Assembly: GCA_003971905.1 (NCBI GenBank)
Contig: RSEE01000069.1
Coordinates: 310,001-374,000, forward strand
From: Moniliella sp. 'wahieum'
Taxonomy: Eukaryota > Basidiomycota > Moniliellomycetes > Moniliellales > Moniliellaceae
Direction of reading: 5' to 3'
Length of the DNA stretch: 64,000 nt
Within the stretch, counting starts at the first letter, position 1, and each line of letters starts with the position of its first letter. The position numbers and the translations under genes were made by a program. This document shows positions 35,694-47,600 of the stretch, piece by piece. A model generated the notes under the pieces. It was given only the letters and a program-made list of their open reading frames with translations. It was not told the origin of the DNA and searched no databases.

Positions 35694-35890
35694 AAGGAAA
35701 GGGAAGGGAAGGGAAGGGAAGGGAAGGGAAGGGAAGGGAAGGGAAGGGAAGGGAAGGGAAGGGAAGGGAAGGGAAGGGAAGGGAAGGGAAGGGAAGGGAA
35801 GGAAGGAAGGGAAGGGAAGGGAAGGGAAGGGAAGGGAAGGAAGGGAAGGGAAGGGAAGGGAAGGGAAGGAAGGGAAGGGAAGGAAGGGGA
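35694..35890 (+). repeat. (GGGAA)n pentanucleotide microsatellite
   Basis: About 195 bases of near-perfect GGGAA (AAGGG) repeats, interrupted by a few GGAAGGAA steps at about 35801, 35840, 35868 and 35880. One strand is pure purine. On the minus strand it falls within a possible last intron of the YSC84/LSB3 gene. Confidence 0.97.
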
Positions 35891-35954
35891 GAGCAAGGGT
35901 GGCACCCAGGTTCACAGGTCCACAGTGTAATTTGCTGGGAACCAACCTACTTAC

Positions 35955-37536
35955 CGTGACACTCGCCCGACCACCAATCATCCCGCGTCGGCGTTCGCTT
36001 CGTCACGCGAATCACGTCGCCAACATCAAACGAGATATCTGTATCGCCGGAAGCAGGCTTGTAGGCAAACTTGCCCATGACCAGCGTCTCATCCCACAGC
36101 CTCGGCCGCTCCGGCATCCTGACCCTGTCACAGGAGCAGCAGGTACGAGGTAGGTTCCGCCTCGATCGGAGAGGTGGGGCGGTTGCCGACCGAGTTGCCC
36201 CTTAGCCCCCGTGGAGCGAGGAAGATGCGCCATTCCGCGAGGGGCCCAAGTTCGACTCATAATCCGATACGGGCTTCGCCCGGGGACGATAGGGGTCTTC
36301 CTCATCCGAATCGTCGCCGTATCCACCATAGGAACGATTGCGACGAGGTGCGTTGCCGCTCCTCTGCGGGGAGGACCATCATTAAAAGAATAGTTACTAG
36401 CCCAGGACTTTCCGGCCGTGCTAGCGGGCACGCCACGGTCGCGGGAAGACTTCATGCCGAACCGATTGCTCGATCCCCCACCGCCAAAACTTGGAGCCAC
36501 GGTTGTGAGGTGCAGAGGGGTCTTGTTGCAATTCGCGATCAAAGTCGTCCATCTCGTCAAACCGGTGCGCTCGTTGAACGACCGCGCTTCGGCGAGTGAG
36601 AATGACCCAATGCCCGCCATGGTGGCGCGGCACCGATTCACTTTGCGTTCCCCTGCTGTGGCCTGACCGACGCTCCGATGTATATGGATCGCGGAACGAC
36701 TTACTTCTGCCGGTGGAGGAGACTGGTTGCTGTGTCCTCGCATGCAGCACCATAGTCGGCCTGGTCGCTGTCCGAATCGCCAAAGGGATCGTTCCCGGAC
36801 CGGTGACCACGCCATATCCGCGTTGCCATAGTTGTTGGACGAGGCGGGGGAGACGATGGAACTATCGTCATCGTAGTAAAACGAGGAACCTTCAGTCGGG
36901 CGACCCGACACGCGGTTCAGGGTATCGGTTAGGCCTACAGCAAACTCGGGCGTCTCAATCCTGCCAGAGAGAATGTGCTTGGGCCGTGACGCCAGGGCCA
37001 TAGGACTTGGCATTGGCATCGGCTCGGTCCATAAGGATGGTGCCCTCGAGCGAAATACCACCATACAGGCCCTTGCTCTTGGTAGCTCAGCATGGCTGCC
37101 AGTTTACCCGTGGAAGAGACCGAGCCCCCCGCTTCGGCAGCGCGGCCCAAGGGCCCAATGGCCAGCGCCATGTTCCCGCCTAGCTGGAGCGACCCGGTCG
37201 ACATGAACGTGGCGACGGCACGAGCGGAGGTGAGCACGATGAGAAAGTCAGTTACCTCGGCGCCGACATTGAAGCCGCCACCGAGGCCACCGAGACCAAT
37301 CGCGGTCGGAGGAGACCATGTTCCGTCGGGAAGACGGGCGACGACGACGCCGGCGCCACCGCGCGCGCTCATCAGGAAGCCGAGCGGGAAGACGCGTGAA
37401 GATGGCAAAGCCCTTGGCACGCGCCAGGACATGGCAGGCACGACATTGTCCACGCGGTCGGGCTGGTGAAAGTCGCGGAGGATTTTGTCGGCCTTGAGGC
37501 TCTGGAGGGGAGGGAGACGGGAAAGGGGTTGCCCAT
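35955..37536 (-). CDS. YSC84: Ysc84/Lsb3-type SYLF-SH3 actin-patch protein
   Basis: SYLF-domain proteins bind phosphoinositides and actin and work at endocytic patches; the SH3 binds Las17/WASP partners. The start MGNPFPVSLP (37536) precedes SLKADKILRDFHQPDRVDNVV, then FLMSARGGAGVVVARLPDG and TWSPPTAIGLGGLGGGFNVG, EVTDFLIVLTSARAVATF, LQLGGNMALAIGPLGRAAEA and GISLEGTILMDRADANAKSY: the full SYLF domain in order. A Ser/Arg-rich linker follows. The C-terminal SH3 begins MGKFAYKPASGDTDISFDVG and reaches RDDWWSGECHG, where a GTAAGT donor stands at 35954. The final SH3 strand is not in this exon. A candidate last exon starts at 35614 after a TAACCCAG acceptor and ends at 35552, which would put the GGGAA array in a 340-nt intron; this is inference. 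Many frame shifts occur, probably indels. Confidence 0.85.
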
Positions 37537-38679
37537 CGGCGGTGCGGGGGGGGGAGATCGGAGAGGAGGATGGGCGCAGTGGGCGTGATGGGACGGAGAA
37601 GGAAGGGGAGCGGCCAGCGTGCGAGCTGGGCGTGTGGCTGCGCAGCGACAGCACCCTGGCCTGGGGCGCAGGCACGGTGACGTCACACGTGACTGCACAC
37701 TGGCTGGCGCCCCAGCTGGGCCGTGCGCAGCATGCTCGGTGAAAGTTGCAAGCTGGATGCATCCGCCAGGGCATCTGGTGGCCAGTGGTATGATAGACGC
37801 TCTCAGCACGCAAATCCTTGCTGACTCGAGCAGCGCACTCGCACCGCCGCTTCGCCAGCAGCGCCGCAAGGAGCGCGGCGGGGTGATCGATGATGATTGA
37901 TGACGGGTGGGGATACAGCCCCCTGGCCTCTGCGCCCAGCCTCCCAGCCGTGTGGCCGTCGCCCTGGCTTGGATCGCGGGGACGGGCTGAGTCAGCCGCT
38001 TGACAATTAAAGTGCCATTGCAAGTTGTCTCGGAGCCCAAGTCCGGCGGCAGGTGTGGATCGAAAGGACGCATGGAGGATAGCCAGAAGAGGAGGCTGGC
38101 GAGGCCCTAACACCATTCTTGGCGATGTATAGTATCGACCAACAACCCCACACTCTTGGCTCCAGCAGGGAACGAACGCCCTGATGAACTTTTGTCCACT
38201 TGCTCACCGTTCTCGGGACGGGGTCAGGTCCATCAACGTCCCTCACCTTGACCATCTCGCATTGGTGATTGAGATCTCCAGGGGGAGACGACCAAGCCTG
38301 GGCAGACAAAGGCGCGGGGCGGGCACCGAATGCCTTCGTACCGGCACCACGGCCCGACGGGTAACTTTTGGTACGTTAGTGTTTCTACCTCTCTGCTTGA
38401 TGACGACACGAACATGGATGACAATGAGGATGAGATTGGCCACCAGGTTCGGTGAGCGCGTTCCTGTGCCGTGGATAACATCCTGCCTCTGTCAGGCATC
38501 TTCCTAGCGCTGTACTCAATTTCGATGGCTCTTATGCCGTGAGAATTGTTCCATGTGCACCATCGGTATCATCCCATTTCTTCTTTTGTTAATAGGGACC
38601 TTGCATTGGGATGGCGTTCCGGTTATGTACTTGCGGACCCGCGACCATATCATGGCCTGCTTCGCCCGCCTCCGAGATG
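37537..38679. other. YSC84-DCR2 intergenic region
   Basis: 1.1 kb between the start of YSC84 and the end of DCR2, both minus-strand. GC-rich near YSC84. No convincing open frame or RNA gene. Confidence 0.5.
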
Positions 38680-41220
38680 CTACTCTACTTGCCCTGCTCC
38701 CCTCCTATGGCGGCAGTCCACCACTCTTGCTTCTGGTGTCCTCGGGTTGGCCTTGCTGGCCAGATCAGATTTCATACAAGACGCGGGACTCGCTCTGGGA
38801 GCCGTCTTCGAAGACATGGTGGGTCGAGATCCGCTCTCCCACCGCTCAAAGTGGAAGACACGAGCGCGGCGGAGGAAACCAGGAGACCCATAGCCAGCCA
38901 AAGACGCTCCCCCCGAGAAGCAAATCCACACCCTTCGATCCGCCGACAGTCGGCGTTCAAATGCATGTGTCCATGGGCGAGGATCTGAACGTCTCTTTCG
39001 TCCCCAACTTCTCTCTCGCTTCGGGTTGCGGCAGGCGCGTTAGGCACATCAGGGGCATTGGGAACGTTGGGCTTGGGTGTGTCGGGCGTTGGACGGACGG
39101 GGGCGCTTTGCTTTCGAAGGTCAAAGAATCGCGCGGGCTTGCGCGCCTTCCATCCCCGCCGTCTCCCGCCGTTCTCCAAACACCATCCCGTTCCCTCAGC
39201 ATCGAGATCCAGGGTCCGTTGAACGCCTCTGGGACTGGAATGTGCTGGAACAGATGGCGGGTGGCTTGCGCAGTTGCGCCGACCGCGCACGTGCTGGCGC
39301 TGGCGTCTCAGCCGGCCAGAGGGGAGGAAGGTCGATACCCGTATCGGGCTCGTACGGGCGCCGGATGGGCTGAACCGAGCGAGAGAGATGGTCAAACCAT
39401 TGAATTTGAGACGGATGAATATACCCAAATGACTTGATACCTCCCGGTGTCTCGGGAGGCACGCTCCCCATCCACGGGCATCCACGCCGCAGGTTTGTCC
39501 TCTTGGTGGGCACGTGCGCCCCCGTATCCATGAAGTACAGGGAAGCAAGGTGGGTGCGATCGGGACGAGGCGAGTAGAGGAAGAGGTAAAAGTTGGCACT
39601 GCCAAAGAGCGGCGTACCATCGTCCAAGGCGGGAGGGCCGGCAAAAGTCTTGCTATACGGTAGTGGCGGTACAGTGATTGGAGTTCGGCGCGGGTCAGGA
39701 AACCCGACTGCGAATCATGGTTTCCGCCAATGACAGTCCAGAGAGTTTGTGCTTGATGAGCGGGCGGAGGATGCGCATGACGGTGTGCTGCGTTCGTCCC
39801 AGGAGGTGGTTTGGCCATTGAGTTGATCACCCGAGAGAACAACAAGGTCCGGTTGTTCCTTCTCGAGCCATTGGGTCACTCGCACTCGGTCTCTTCTTCC
39901 CCAATGCACGTGCCGTTCATCCAGGGCCGCGTGGGATCCGCATCGCGGCAAGGGTGCCGCGAGGACTGTAGTGTAGATCGGCCAATTGGAGCACCTTAAA
40001 CGTCCCATCTGGGCGGAACGTCAATGGCGTAGGTACCTGGGGCGGGGTCTCGGGTTCTCGACGAACGGCTAAACGGGATCCCACCGTGTGGCTTGTGGGT
40101 TTCAGGGAGGATGGGGTTGTCAATGAAGGAGAATCCGGGCAGGGGTTCGTTCTCGCCATACTATCACGTTCATCGTCAGCATCCATAGTGAAGAGTCACG
40201 AGAAGGAAGAATCAATCCCAGGGGTTGGAAAGTGTGAGGGAACGTACAATAACGTCGAGCTCCGTGATGCTCGGAAGCTGTGTTTCGTTTGCTGGGCCCG
40301 ATGTGTCCAGACGATAGTAGAGGTGAGCGGGCCCCTGCTTGTTTCCCGAAGCAGTCTTGACGCCAGCCATCCAACGCGAGCGTAGATCCAGCTTGATGCG
40401 CATCCACCCAACTCCCTGCGGCTTGGGATCGCCACGCTGGACCAAGCGCAGATCAACGATGCGCTGGGGTGACATGCCTTCGGGCCTTGGCACGGCGGGG
40501 TAGAGTAAGATCCATTTTTGCTCAATGGCGCCAGTCAGCTGGTCGAGACCCCCACCGCCTACGCCATAGGATGAGAATGGGAAGAGCCCTCCCAACGCAC
40601 CCATAAGGGAGAACTCTTCGGGAGCAGTATAGGCAGCAGGGTCGGAGGCAGATGCCTTGTTCACCCGCCCCCGGCTTTCGGCGAGGAGCGAGTCGGCAAA
40701 GCGTTCCACGCGCACCCAGGCCCAAACAGACCATTGGGATTGTCGTCGCGGGCAGGTGGCGTACAGGGAAGGCCAAGGTAACACACCTGCACATCCAAAT
40801 CGACCAGGGAGCCTTATTAGGCAAGAGGGGCAGATAGCGGTGGGGGGGAACGCGGGGGCAGCGGGAAGGGGCTGGGAGGCACCAGGGGCTGGGCTCCAGT
40901 GCTCATGTCGATGTCGGCAGCGGCGGGCGCGGCGGGCGCGGCGGGCGCGGGGAGGCGAACTTGGTGCAAGTTTTGCCAGCCGAGATCCAGCACAGCGCGC
41001 GGACGGGACTCACGCCAGTTGGACCAGGTGGTGAGGAGGGCGAGGACGAGGCCGACGTACATGGCTAGGGCAGTGCAGAGCCTGGCCAGGGGGCGGCGCG
41101 GGCGCGGGGGGGCGTGGCGGGGGACCCAAGGCCAGTGCCGGCAGATGGGCCGCCGTGGGCGCCGGAACCATTCTCCACGTCGGCGCCGTGGACGCGCAGC
41201 TCGCGCAAGCGGATGGCCAT
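38680..41220 (-). CDS. DCR2: Dcr2-type calcineurin-like phosphoesterase, membrane-anchored
   Basis: Dcr2 is a fungal metallophosphatase linked to cell-cycle start and to Ire1 dephosphorylation. The start MAIRLRELRVHGADVENG (41220) precedes a predicted membrane helix (ALAMYVGLVLALLTTW, about 41065) and WRESRPRAVLDLGWQNLHQV. A middle part has RIVDLRLVQRGDPKPQGVGW. An intron at 40161-40247 (87 nt, GTACGT donor, GCTGACG branch) precedes YGENEPLPGF. The phosphatase core has LQLADLHYS (metal Asp, His), WLEKEQPDLVVLSGDQLNG, TVIGGNHDSQSGF, YFMDTGAHV, SQIQWFDHLS and, near the end, LAHGHMHLNADC followed by the WICFSGGASLAGYGS block, closely matching the Dcr2 C-terminus. It ends GAGQVE at 38680. Numerous frame shifts divide these blocks, so the exact protein is uncertain although the family is not. 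Type II membrane topology is inferred. Confidence 0.88.
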
Positions 41221-41570
41221 GGCGGACCCAATGATGGCCTGGTGGCGTCTGCCCGCCGGCGGCGGGGCGGGGCTGGGCTGATGGCATGCTGGCCAGGCAC
41301 GTGCCAGCGCTTGAACAGTTCAACCTCCGTGCTGCCTGGGTCCATTGGTGCCATGGATGATCGATGGCGCGTGACGCGTGACGCGTTAAGGCGAAGGCGA
41401 CGCTCGCAGACAGTGACCCAGTGCCTGGACTGTATATGTCGTGTGCTGCTCCTGGAAACTTATATAGCTACTACAATCGCCAGCGCCGTGGCCCAGAATC
41501 ACCACTCGCAGAGCGCGTCTTCCACCACCGCCAGCTTCCTGTTCCTTTCCAGCCTACTATGATGTACGTT
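41221..41570. other. DCR2 upstream region
   Basis: No gene recognised. It holds the DCR2 promoter side, with CGTGACGCG-type short repeats near 41368-41385. Confidence 0.5.
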
Positions 41571-42597
41571 GTGTCCTTCGGTCGACCGCATTTTCCAGCT
41601 CATACATGTCCTCGAACCCGTCCATCTCCGCTCCAAGATGTCACAGATTCCAAGCCCTGCATGGTCCCAAGGCGATGGTCCAGGTCCTCAGGGACGGGTT
41701 CATTGTGAAGAATCACATAAGGGACGATGGGATCCATGTACCTTGGAGAACCTGTTCACCTGCTCGGTATTACCGTGCCTATCGTTCCCGTCTTGTGGCA
41801 ACACGACGCCGACAGCGACTCATGGCATGTGATCGGGATCGACCTGGCTCAGGACGAAGAGACGGCCAAACTGTGCTGAAGTTCACAGGCAAGAAGATAG
41901 GACCCCTTAAGCTTTTACAGGTGGACATGACCACAAGTTGCGCCTCTACGACGACTATACCATCAGTAAATCTTCCTGCTGTTTTTCGCTACGAGAAGTT
42001 TTTTCTTGACCGATTTACTGACTTGCATCCTTGGTTATACGACACAACAGGGACGTGGGACGGTGAGGAAGTGGAGAAGGGCGTCAACCCCTCCGAGCCA
42101 AATCCCAGGGCCGAGACATGTTCCATCTCCAGCTTTCTAAGCTCTCTAACAGCCTGCTTCTGGGCAACATATGCACATGACACGGGTCGGGTCCAGATGG
42201 GCAAAGAATCTTCTTGTTTGCATCAGAAACAGCAAAGTCTCTCCTTCCGTTGTGCGACGAGCAGCTGGTCAACCCGCTTGAGTGCGTATCACTACTACCT
42301 AATCCAAGTTGCTTTCAGTGAGATGCCACCGTGATTCCGGTAGGGAAAGGCAGCATACTAAAGCTTTTTTCGAACATACACAGGCAGTGTCAGGAGGAGC
42401 TCATCCCTGTGTCCATGATTCGACTACCGAAGAAGGATGGATCCTTTTATACAGCCCGTGCTGCGGATCATCAAGGGCGACAAAACGTAGACTCCAACAA
42501 CGAGATGGCTTCAACAGTTATGGGCATGACTGCTCACGTGTGCTGTCTCGTTTTGCAACTGCGGACGGCAATGGGGTACAAATACATTGGCGGATAA
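41571..42597 (+). CDS. Unidentified coding remnant, several exons or frames
   Basis: I do not recognise the family. Plus-strand blocks look protein-like rather than random: GEPVHLLGITVPIVPVLWQ, DSDSWHVIGIDLAQDEETAK, GHDHKLRLYDDYTI (about 41925-41968, flanked by a TACAG acceptor and a GTAAAT donor), RYEKFFLDRFTDLHPWLY with TTGTWDGEEVEKG, and after a possible short intron GSILKLFSNIHRQCQEELIP and IRLPKKDGSFYTARA. The blocks lie in different frames, which could reflect introns, indels or decay. The region lies just outside the duplicated cluster that starts at 43.8 kb. It could be a transposase-like or a lineage-specific gene. Confidence is low that it is intact. Confidence 0.3.
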
Positions 42598-43840
42598 CGT
42601 GACTGACTGTTTGGTGCGTAAACGAGGCTCTAGTACTGTGTTGAGTGTGTATCAAGGCAACTGATTAACTGGCGAAGACATAAGACAGAAGGGAATCTAC
42701 GTTCAAGCGTCTAAGCTAGGCACGAAATCAATCACGAGTTCGATATGGTCGTGTAGAACAACGGTCGGGTCGACGACCGAACAAGTCAGAGGAGTGAATG
42801 ACAAGTATTTGAGGGACGCATCCTTTCTCTTGTTTAAGTACCGCAAGAGAGTCTGAAGCACTCGGCAGGGGCAAGTAATCGCAAGAAACGTAAGAGGCCA
42901 CTCCCCGATTCGTCTCCGGGTCCGGGAGATACTGGAATGAGTTCAAGAAAGACGGAATGGGACGTCGGCGGTGCAGCGCTACTACATTAGTGCTTTTAAC
43001 CACTCTGTCAACTCTGTCTCTCCCCACATCGACATCCTGCGACTTGCTGACTTGGCTTTGTCCAGGACTGGGCGGTCGAGAACGATAATGTCACATCGAC
43101 GGACGACATTGTGCGGGTAGTACAGTCACAGCAATGAACGTGTAGAAGATTCTAGATGGGCTACGATTGATGTTATGATAAGTTGCACCCAGCACTGATG
43201 TATACTCTTCATCATCACTCATCAAATATTTTAGACGGCTCTTCGTGTGAAAACAGAGGTACGAACATTGGATCAGTTACTTCTGGCTGGGAAACCACAA
43301 GTTCGATTCCTGGACAAGACCTTCCTGTCACCGAATGACTAGCTCGCTCCAATTTCCAATTCCGCATCCTGTGTCTCTCGCTCTTCTTCCCTTTGCTTCT
43401 GTTCTCTGCCTGATGCCTTCTGCCTCCCACGAACGATCTTGCCTTTCCCCCGCCTCTGACAGGACCTTGGTCTCCCTCGTTTAGCCCCGACTGTTACACT
43501 TCCTTTTTAACATCGATCGAGGCTGGCCGCTATTCACACTGTCGCGAGATATAGGGTGGCGGGCAAGATTGCGACTAGAATGACGGACAAGGTCTATTAC
43601 TAGAATGGCGGGCAAGGTTGCGACGAGCTTTATATGCCACAATCTGGCAAGGACCTCACTGAGCAGCCTGGCCACAATCTGGTACAGCAGGTTGTGGCTA
43701 GCAGTGCTGGCGAGGCCCGCAAGGCCCGATAGGTTGTGGGCCAGAAATTTCGATTATAGCTATGTAGAGACCCGCAAGACAGCCTCTGCTACACGCCTCA
43801 ACTTGTTCCCCCTGGCGCTTGGGTTTGGATCAGGGGGAAA
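42598..43840. other. Region without a recognised gene
   Basis: AT-richer than the left arm. The phrase GGCGGGCAAGRTTGCGACKAG recurs at 43557 and 43608 as a short imperfect tandem duplication. No gene seen. Confidence 0.45.
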
Positions 43841-43841
43841 A

Positions 43842-46740
43842 CCAGTTCTACTACTATTGACCAACCACATTGCCACGATCGTCGCCTCTTATGACTTGTA
43901 CATCGTGACATTACTGCTCACCTACCGAAGGGATTTTGGATCGCATCAGGTCCATTTCTCCGCCTAGGGGAAGCAGATGACGGAGGGTTTGTTGCAAGCA
44001 TCCACAGTGTAAAAGGAACGACCGATGCGGGAACGGGAGGCCATTTAGGCGAGTGGATTGATCCGCGCTCTTGGCCCGCAGAACGTCACTCGGACGATTC
44101 CAGCTCCAATGAAGAAGCCCACGGTCTTGGCACGTTGCGCTTGCACATCTTACACGCTGTGCTTTAAGTCGAAACGTAACACAGTGGAACTTTTCTTTTC
44201 ACCGGGCTCTTCGCCTCGGTCGCCTTCTGTACGAGATGTCCAGCCGACGCACAATCTGCCGCTCCCTCTTTTGGACTTGATTCCCACCTGAGAGAAGAGG
44301 GGAGAGGGTACTTAATATGCAGCAGTAGGATATTGGCCCCAGACGAGACGGAGCCTGGAAGCACATGACTTCGCAGCTTCCACAGTATTGTTGGGGACTG
44401 GCCAAGTGCGTAACGATTCCGTACCACCAACATCTCCCACATACATGAAAAGCGGACACTGGCTTGATTCACGTCCTTGCCCTAGTGTTCAGATATCCTT
44501 GTTGATAATCTCTGTCCGCATACCCGTGCCTGTACGCTCCGGCCTGCACAAGCGCGTTAGTCAGTACATCATACCAGAGGAAGTGCGGGTGGGGGTCGTC
44601 ATCAGATATGTAAAACCGATAGAGGAAATCGCGACCCAGGTGTTGAGTCGGGCCGTGCAGATGGTCGTTTTCGGCGTTAGGAGGATCACATGCAAGAAAG
44701 ACGGCCATTGCTAGCCATCGGCGCTCTTTGGCCGTAGGTAGGAGGGATCGGGCTCTCAGGTGTATGGTGCTTTGCTACTATTCGCCACCAGCTCCAGTGG
44801 TACCGTCCATTTGGCGCCCGTGCGACCCTCTCCCACAGCTCGTATGTCGGTAGCGCACTTGGCAGAGTCAATGCCGATATCAGAATTCTAGCTGACGCGT
44901 TGGATATGGGGGGGGCTACTGGAGATGTCGTCTTTTGCTCGAGTGCAGAGGAGGCGCACACTGCCATTCTCTTCAGAGGGATACAACGAGGGGGATGAAG
45001 AGGCCGCACGTCCTGCGGACCTGTTCTACGCGCCCGTCCCGCGCAACAGAGCAGCATCGAGCAGCACCTGCTCTTCGCCAGCCGTAGAGACCTTCCCTGC
45101 CGGCGGATCCGCAGGGGGCGTGAATTGTGCCCTGCCTTTCCCAGCACTCTCTGCATTGGCGCCTTAAACAGCGGACTGAGCGCGCGCATATTGCCTCTGG
45201 AGCTGCGTCCAGCTAATGTGAAACGTCAGGAGCTTGGTTTGCAGCAGAAGTGTAAAACACGTACAGGCATCACCCCTGTCAAAGTTACGGTACCCCCTGG
45301 GTGGGCCCCCTTCAGGTTGGTTTGTATTTCGCCACGCAGCGTGTCGACCTCGCTAACCCAGCCGCACTCTTGATGGTAATTCGGGTGTTGAATGAACAAG
45401 GATGGGGAGCGAGAAGCGGAGGAAAGGAGTGTGCGCCCCGCGACGCATCCGGCTTGGTGCGTAGCGAGAGGAAAGGACAGGAGGTGCCGCAGGTCCCCAC
45501 GTGTTGGCTGGTGGCGAAGAAGCAGAAGCCGCACAGACGCGACGAGATCAAATCGGGCGCGGTGCCAGGCTTAGGCGGCGCGGCCGCACCCAGTGTGGAT
45601 GAATATATGAATTGCGACTGCTTTGGCGCGCCAAGCCAGACGGTTACCCGTCAACCCCGACGGGGACCCTCAACCGGTTGGCCATGGCAACCCCGCCGCC
45701 ATGAGCCACGCGCGGATGCGAGCGGACAGCCGCTCTTTCGGGGCGGCGTGGCGGGTGCGGTCGACTGCGGTTGCTCGCCGGGCTGCTCGGTTTGCGGGGC
45801 GCCGCCTTCTTGCGCGGTTGGCGCAGCCGGGGCAAGTGCGAAGCGTGCCTTGCCTTCGCCAATGGTGCTGCCTATGGCCAAAGCGCGCAGTGGAGGAACC
45901 CTCTCCTTGGGCGCCTTGCACGACTGCTGGGGACATTGATGTGACAACGGCGGCACGAGTGTGGGCGCTCCGAGTGCGTCTGGCCAATACGAAATGTCAG
46001 CAACTTGGGCCCCCACAGAAGGATATGAACCACGTACAGGTATCCCCACCAACAAAGGTGGCGCGCTGGGCCCATCTTGAGCCAGAGGCGGCCCCCCGCG
46101 GTGAAGCACATCCCGAAGGACAATCAGTAGCGGCACAACTTTTCATCCTGTTGGCCCCACACCCCCATATCTGACCCACATTCCTCGGGCTTGGGCGAGG
46201 CTATCTGCAGATGCGCAGCCCCTGCTTCATGCACGACATCGCGGCAGAAGCTGGCAATGACTCGACCTACGCCTTTATCTTGCACCTCAAGTCCTTGCAG
46301 CGCTTGTCCGTTGTTTTCATCTGCAGCGCCCCCCGGTCAACGTTGGGACGGGCCATGGCAAACCGGCCTCGCCACCATCCGAGGTTGTCGTTGCCTAGCG
46401 GGGTGTTTAATCTGGTGCGGGGAATGCCTCTGCAGAGAGAGGGGGTGATCATTTGCTTATTCCATCGGCTATTCTCCATCGAGCGTATTCGCACCTTTTT
46501 AGCACATTGGTCAGCACATTACAGCACAGCAAGACTTGGGTGGTTTCGTACATGATGAATGAATAGTGGGTACATCGTGCATGACAGTGTGAAAAAGCAT
46601 TTGCACGCCTAGCACCTGGGCGTGATAGTAAGGCAGGAGGGAAGGCGGGGGCGAGATAAGCGTGTCGGATGTAAACGCAAAAGAAACGGACTGACGAGAT
46701 GCCACGCCGCGTCACGGTGTGCCTTGATGGCAGCGTCAAT
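43842..46740 (-). repeat. Duplicated coding-like unit A of the right-hand cluster
   Basis: First of at least three diverged copies. Block a (43842-44690) aligns with 49370-50219 in unit B, block b (44998-45295) with 50712-51050, block c (45296-45650) with 57388-57880, and block d (45990-46740) with 53290-53940 in B and 55960-56705 in C. On the minus strand the blocks carry peptides conserved between copies: DDDPHPHFLWYDVLTNAL (block a, about 44570) and DAAWHL followed by FLLRLHP (block d to e). Short stretches look like introns, with GTACGTG donors and GTTGCTGAC branch sites, for example near 45995-46040. Function unknown. Most frames are broken; probably a decayed gene family or the downstream part of the retroelement found next to it. 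Confidence 0.6.
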
Positions 46741-47600
46741 CCTTTTTCGGTCGCACCACCAACCACGTGAGACAGGAGCGATATGAGCCCAGTCTCATCA
46801 GGGGTACGAGCGGTCCCACTGCAATGGAAGGCGTCATATCCAACCCCACCTTACCAGTAGCTGCGGATAGAACCAACCGGAATGCCGCCACTGATGGCAC
46901 CCGAAAGCCTAAGCCACCCATACAGGCTGGCAATGTGGAATGAGCTCTGTCCCACTTGTGAACGTTTGCATCATTCGGACGCGCCACCCTGATTGCCTTT
47001 ACCTCAAAGCAGAGCTGCTTGCCAATCTGGTTGACGCGGACCGCCAGATCCTCCGTCCTCATTGAACGAAGCGGATGCCGAAGTTTGGCTGCAGAGCGAC
47101 CTGCAACAAAGCAGGCGGTCCTGCAGCGGCAACCCGTGCAAGGAGGTACAAAGCCGCCTGGGCCGCAACCCCACCGTCGTGTCCTGAGGACGCAGCGTAC
47201 GAACTGCCCGCCCTAGCATGCCTGTTTTGACCTGGAGGTGCGCACAGGCGAAACAATCAGAATGCTGACGCTCTGAAGAGTCCTTCCGCATAGCTGGAGG
47301 TCAGGTCACCTCCGGGTCCGCCCTGAGGGAGGCGCAAACATCGAGCGAGGAGCCTCCCTGCAAGCCCGCCTTCGGGAAGAGCAAGCAGGTTGAACACATC
47401 GTGATCGTCGAGATGATCTAGGTAGGCAATTCCTAAGCGACCTGGGGCGTGTTTGAATCGAAGCGGCACCATCGTGCTGCCCGGCAGCGAGGGCACAGTG
47501 CACTCCACCGCTTGAATGATCTGCATTTCGGCCGCCGCTAGATTGGGCTGAGACCGCCGACACCGACTGGATGGCATAGCGCGTGCGCGCATGAGCTGTT
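46736..47600 (-). mobile_element. Degraded non-LTR reverse transcriptase tail, copy 1
   Basis: The minus strand shows LHGLPLQDRLLCCRS (about 47140), MRTEDLAVRVNQIGKQL and EVKAIRVARPND (about 47060-46960), then PACMGGLGFRVPSVAAFRL. These match, in order, LHGLLLQDRLLLLRP, MRTDDLAEELREIDMQLWQE, VKAIRGADPDD and AGLGFFSHL of the better copy at 59.3-60.95 kb (plus). Further up, a YLDHLDDHDVFNLL block (about 47430) may be the YxDD catalytic region. It is a truncated and frame-broken LINE copy. It runs directly into unit A, which may therefore include sequence of the same element. Confidence 0.65.

Noticed and set aside
35694-35890. Glu/Gly-Arg repeat protein read through the GGGAA array
   Set aside because: A five-base repeat is open in several frames on both strands. 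The open frames are a by-product of the microsatellite.
43290-43325. AAGTTCGATTCC as a tRNA T-arm
   Set aside because: The flanking bases do not form a five-pair stem and no acceptor or anticodon arm is found.
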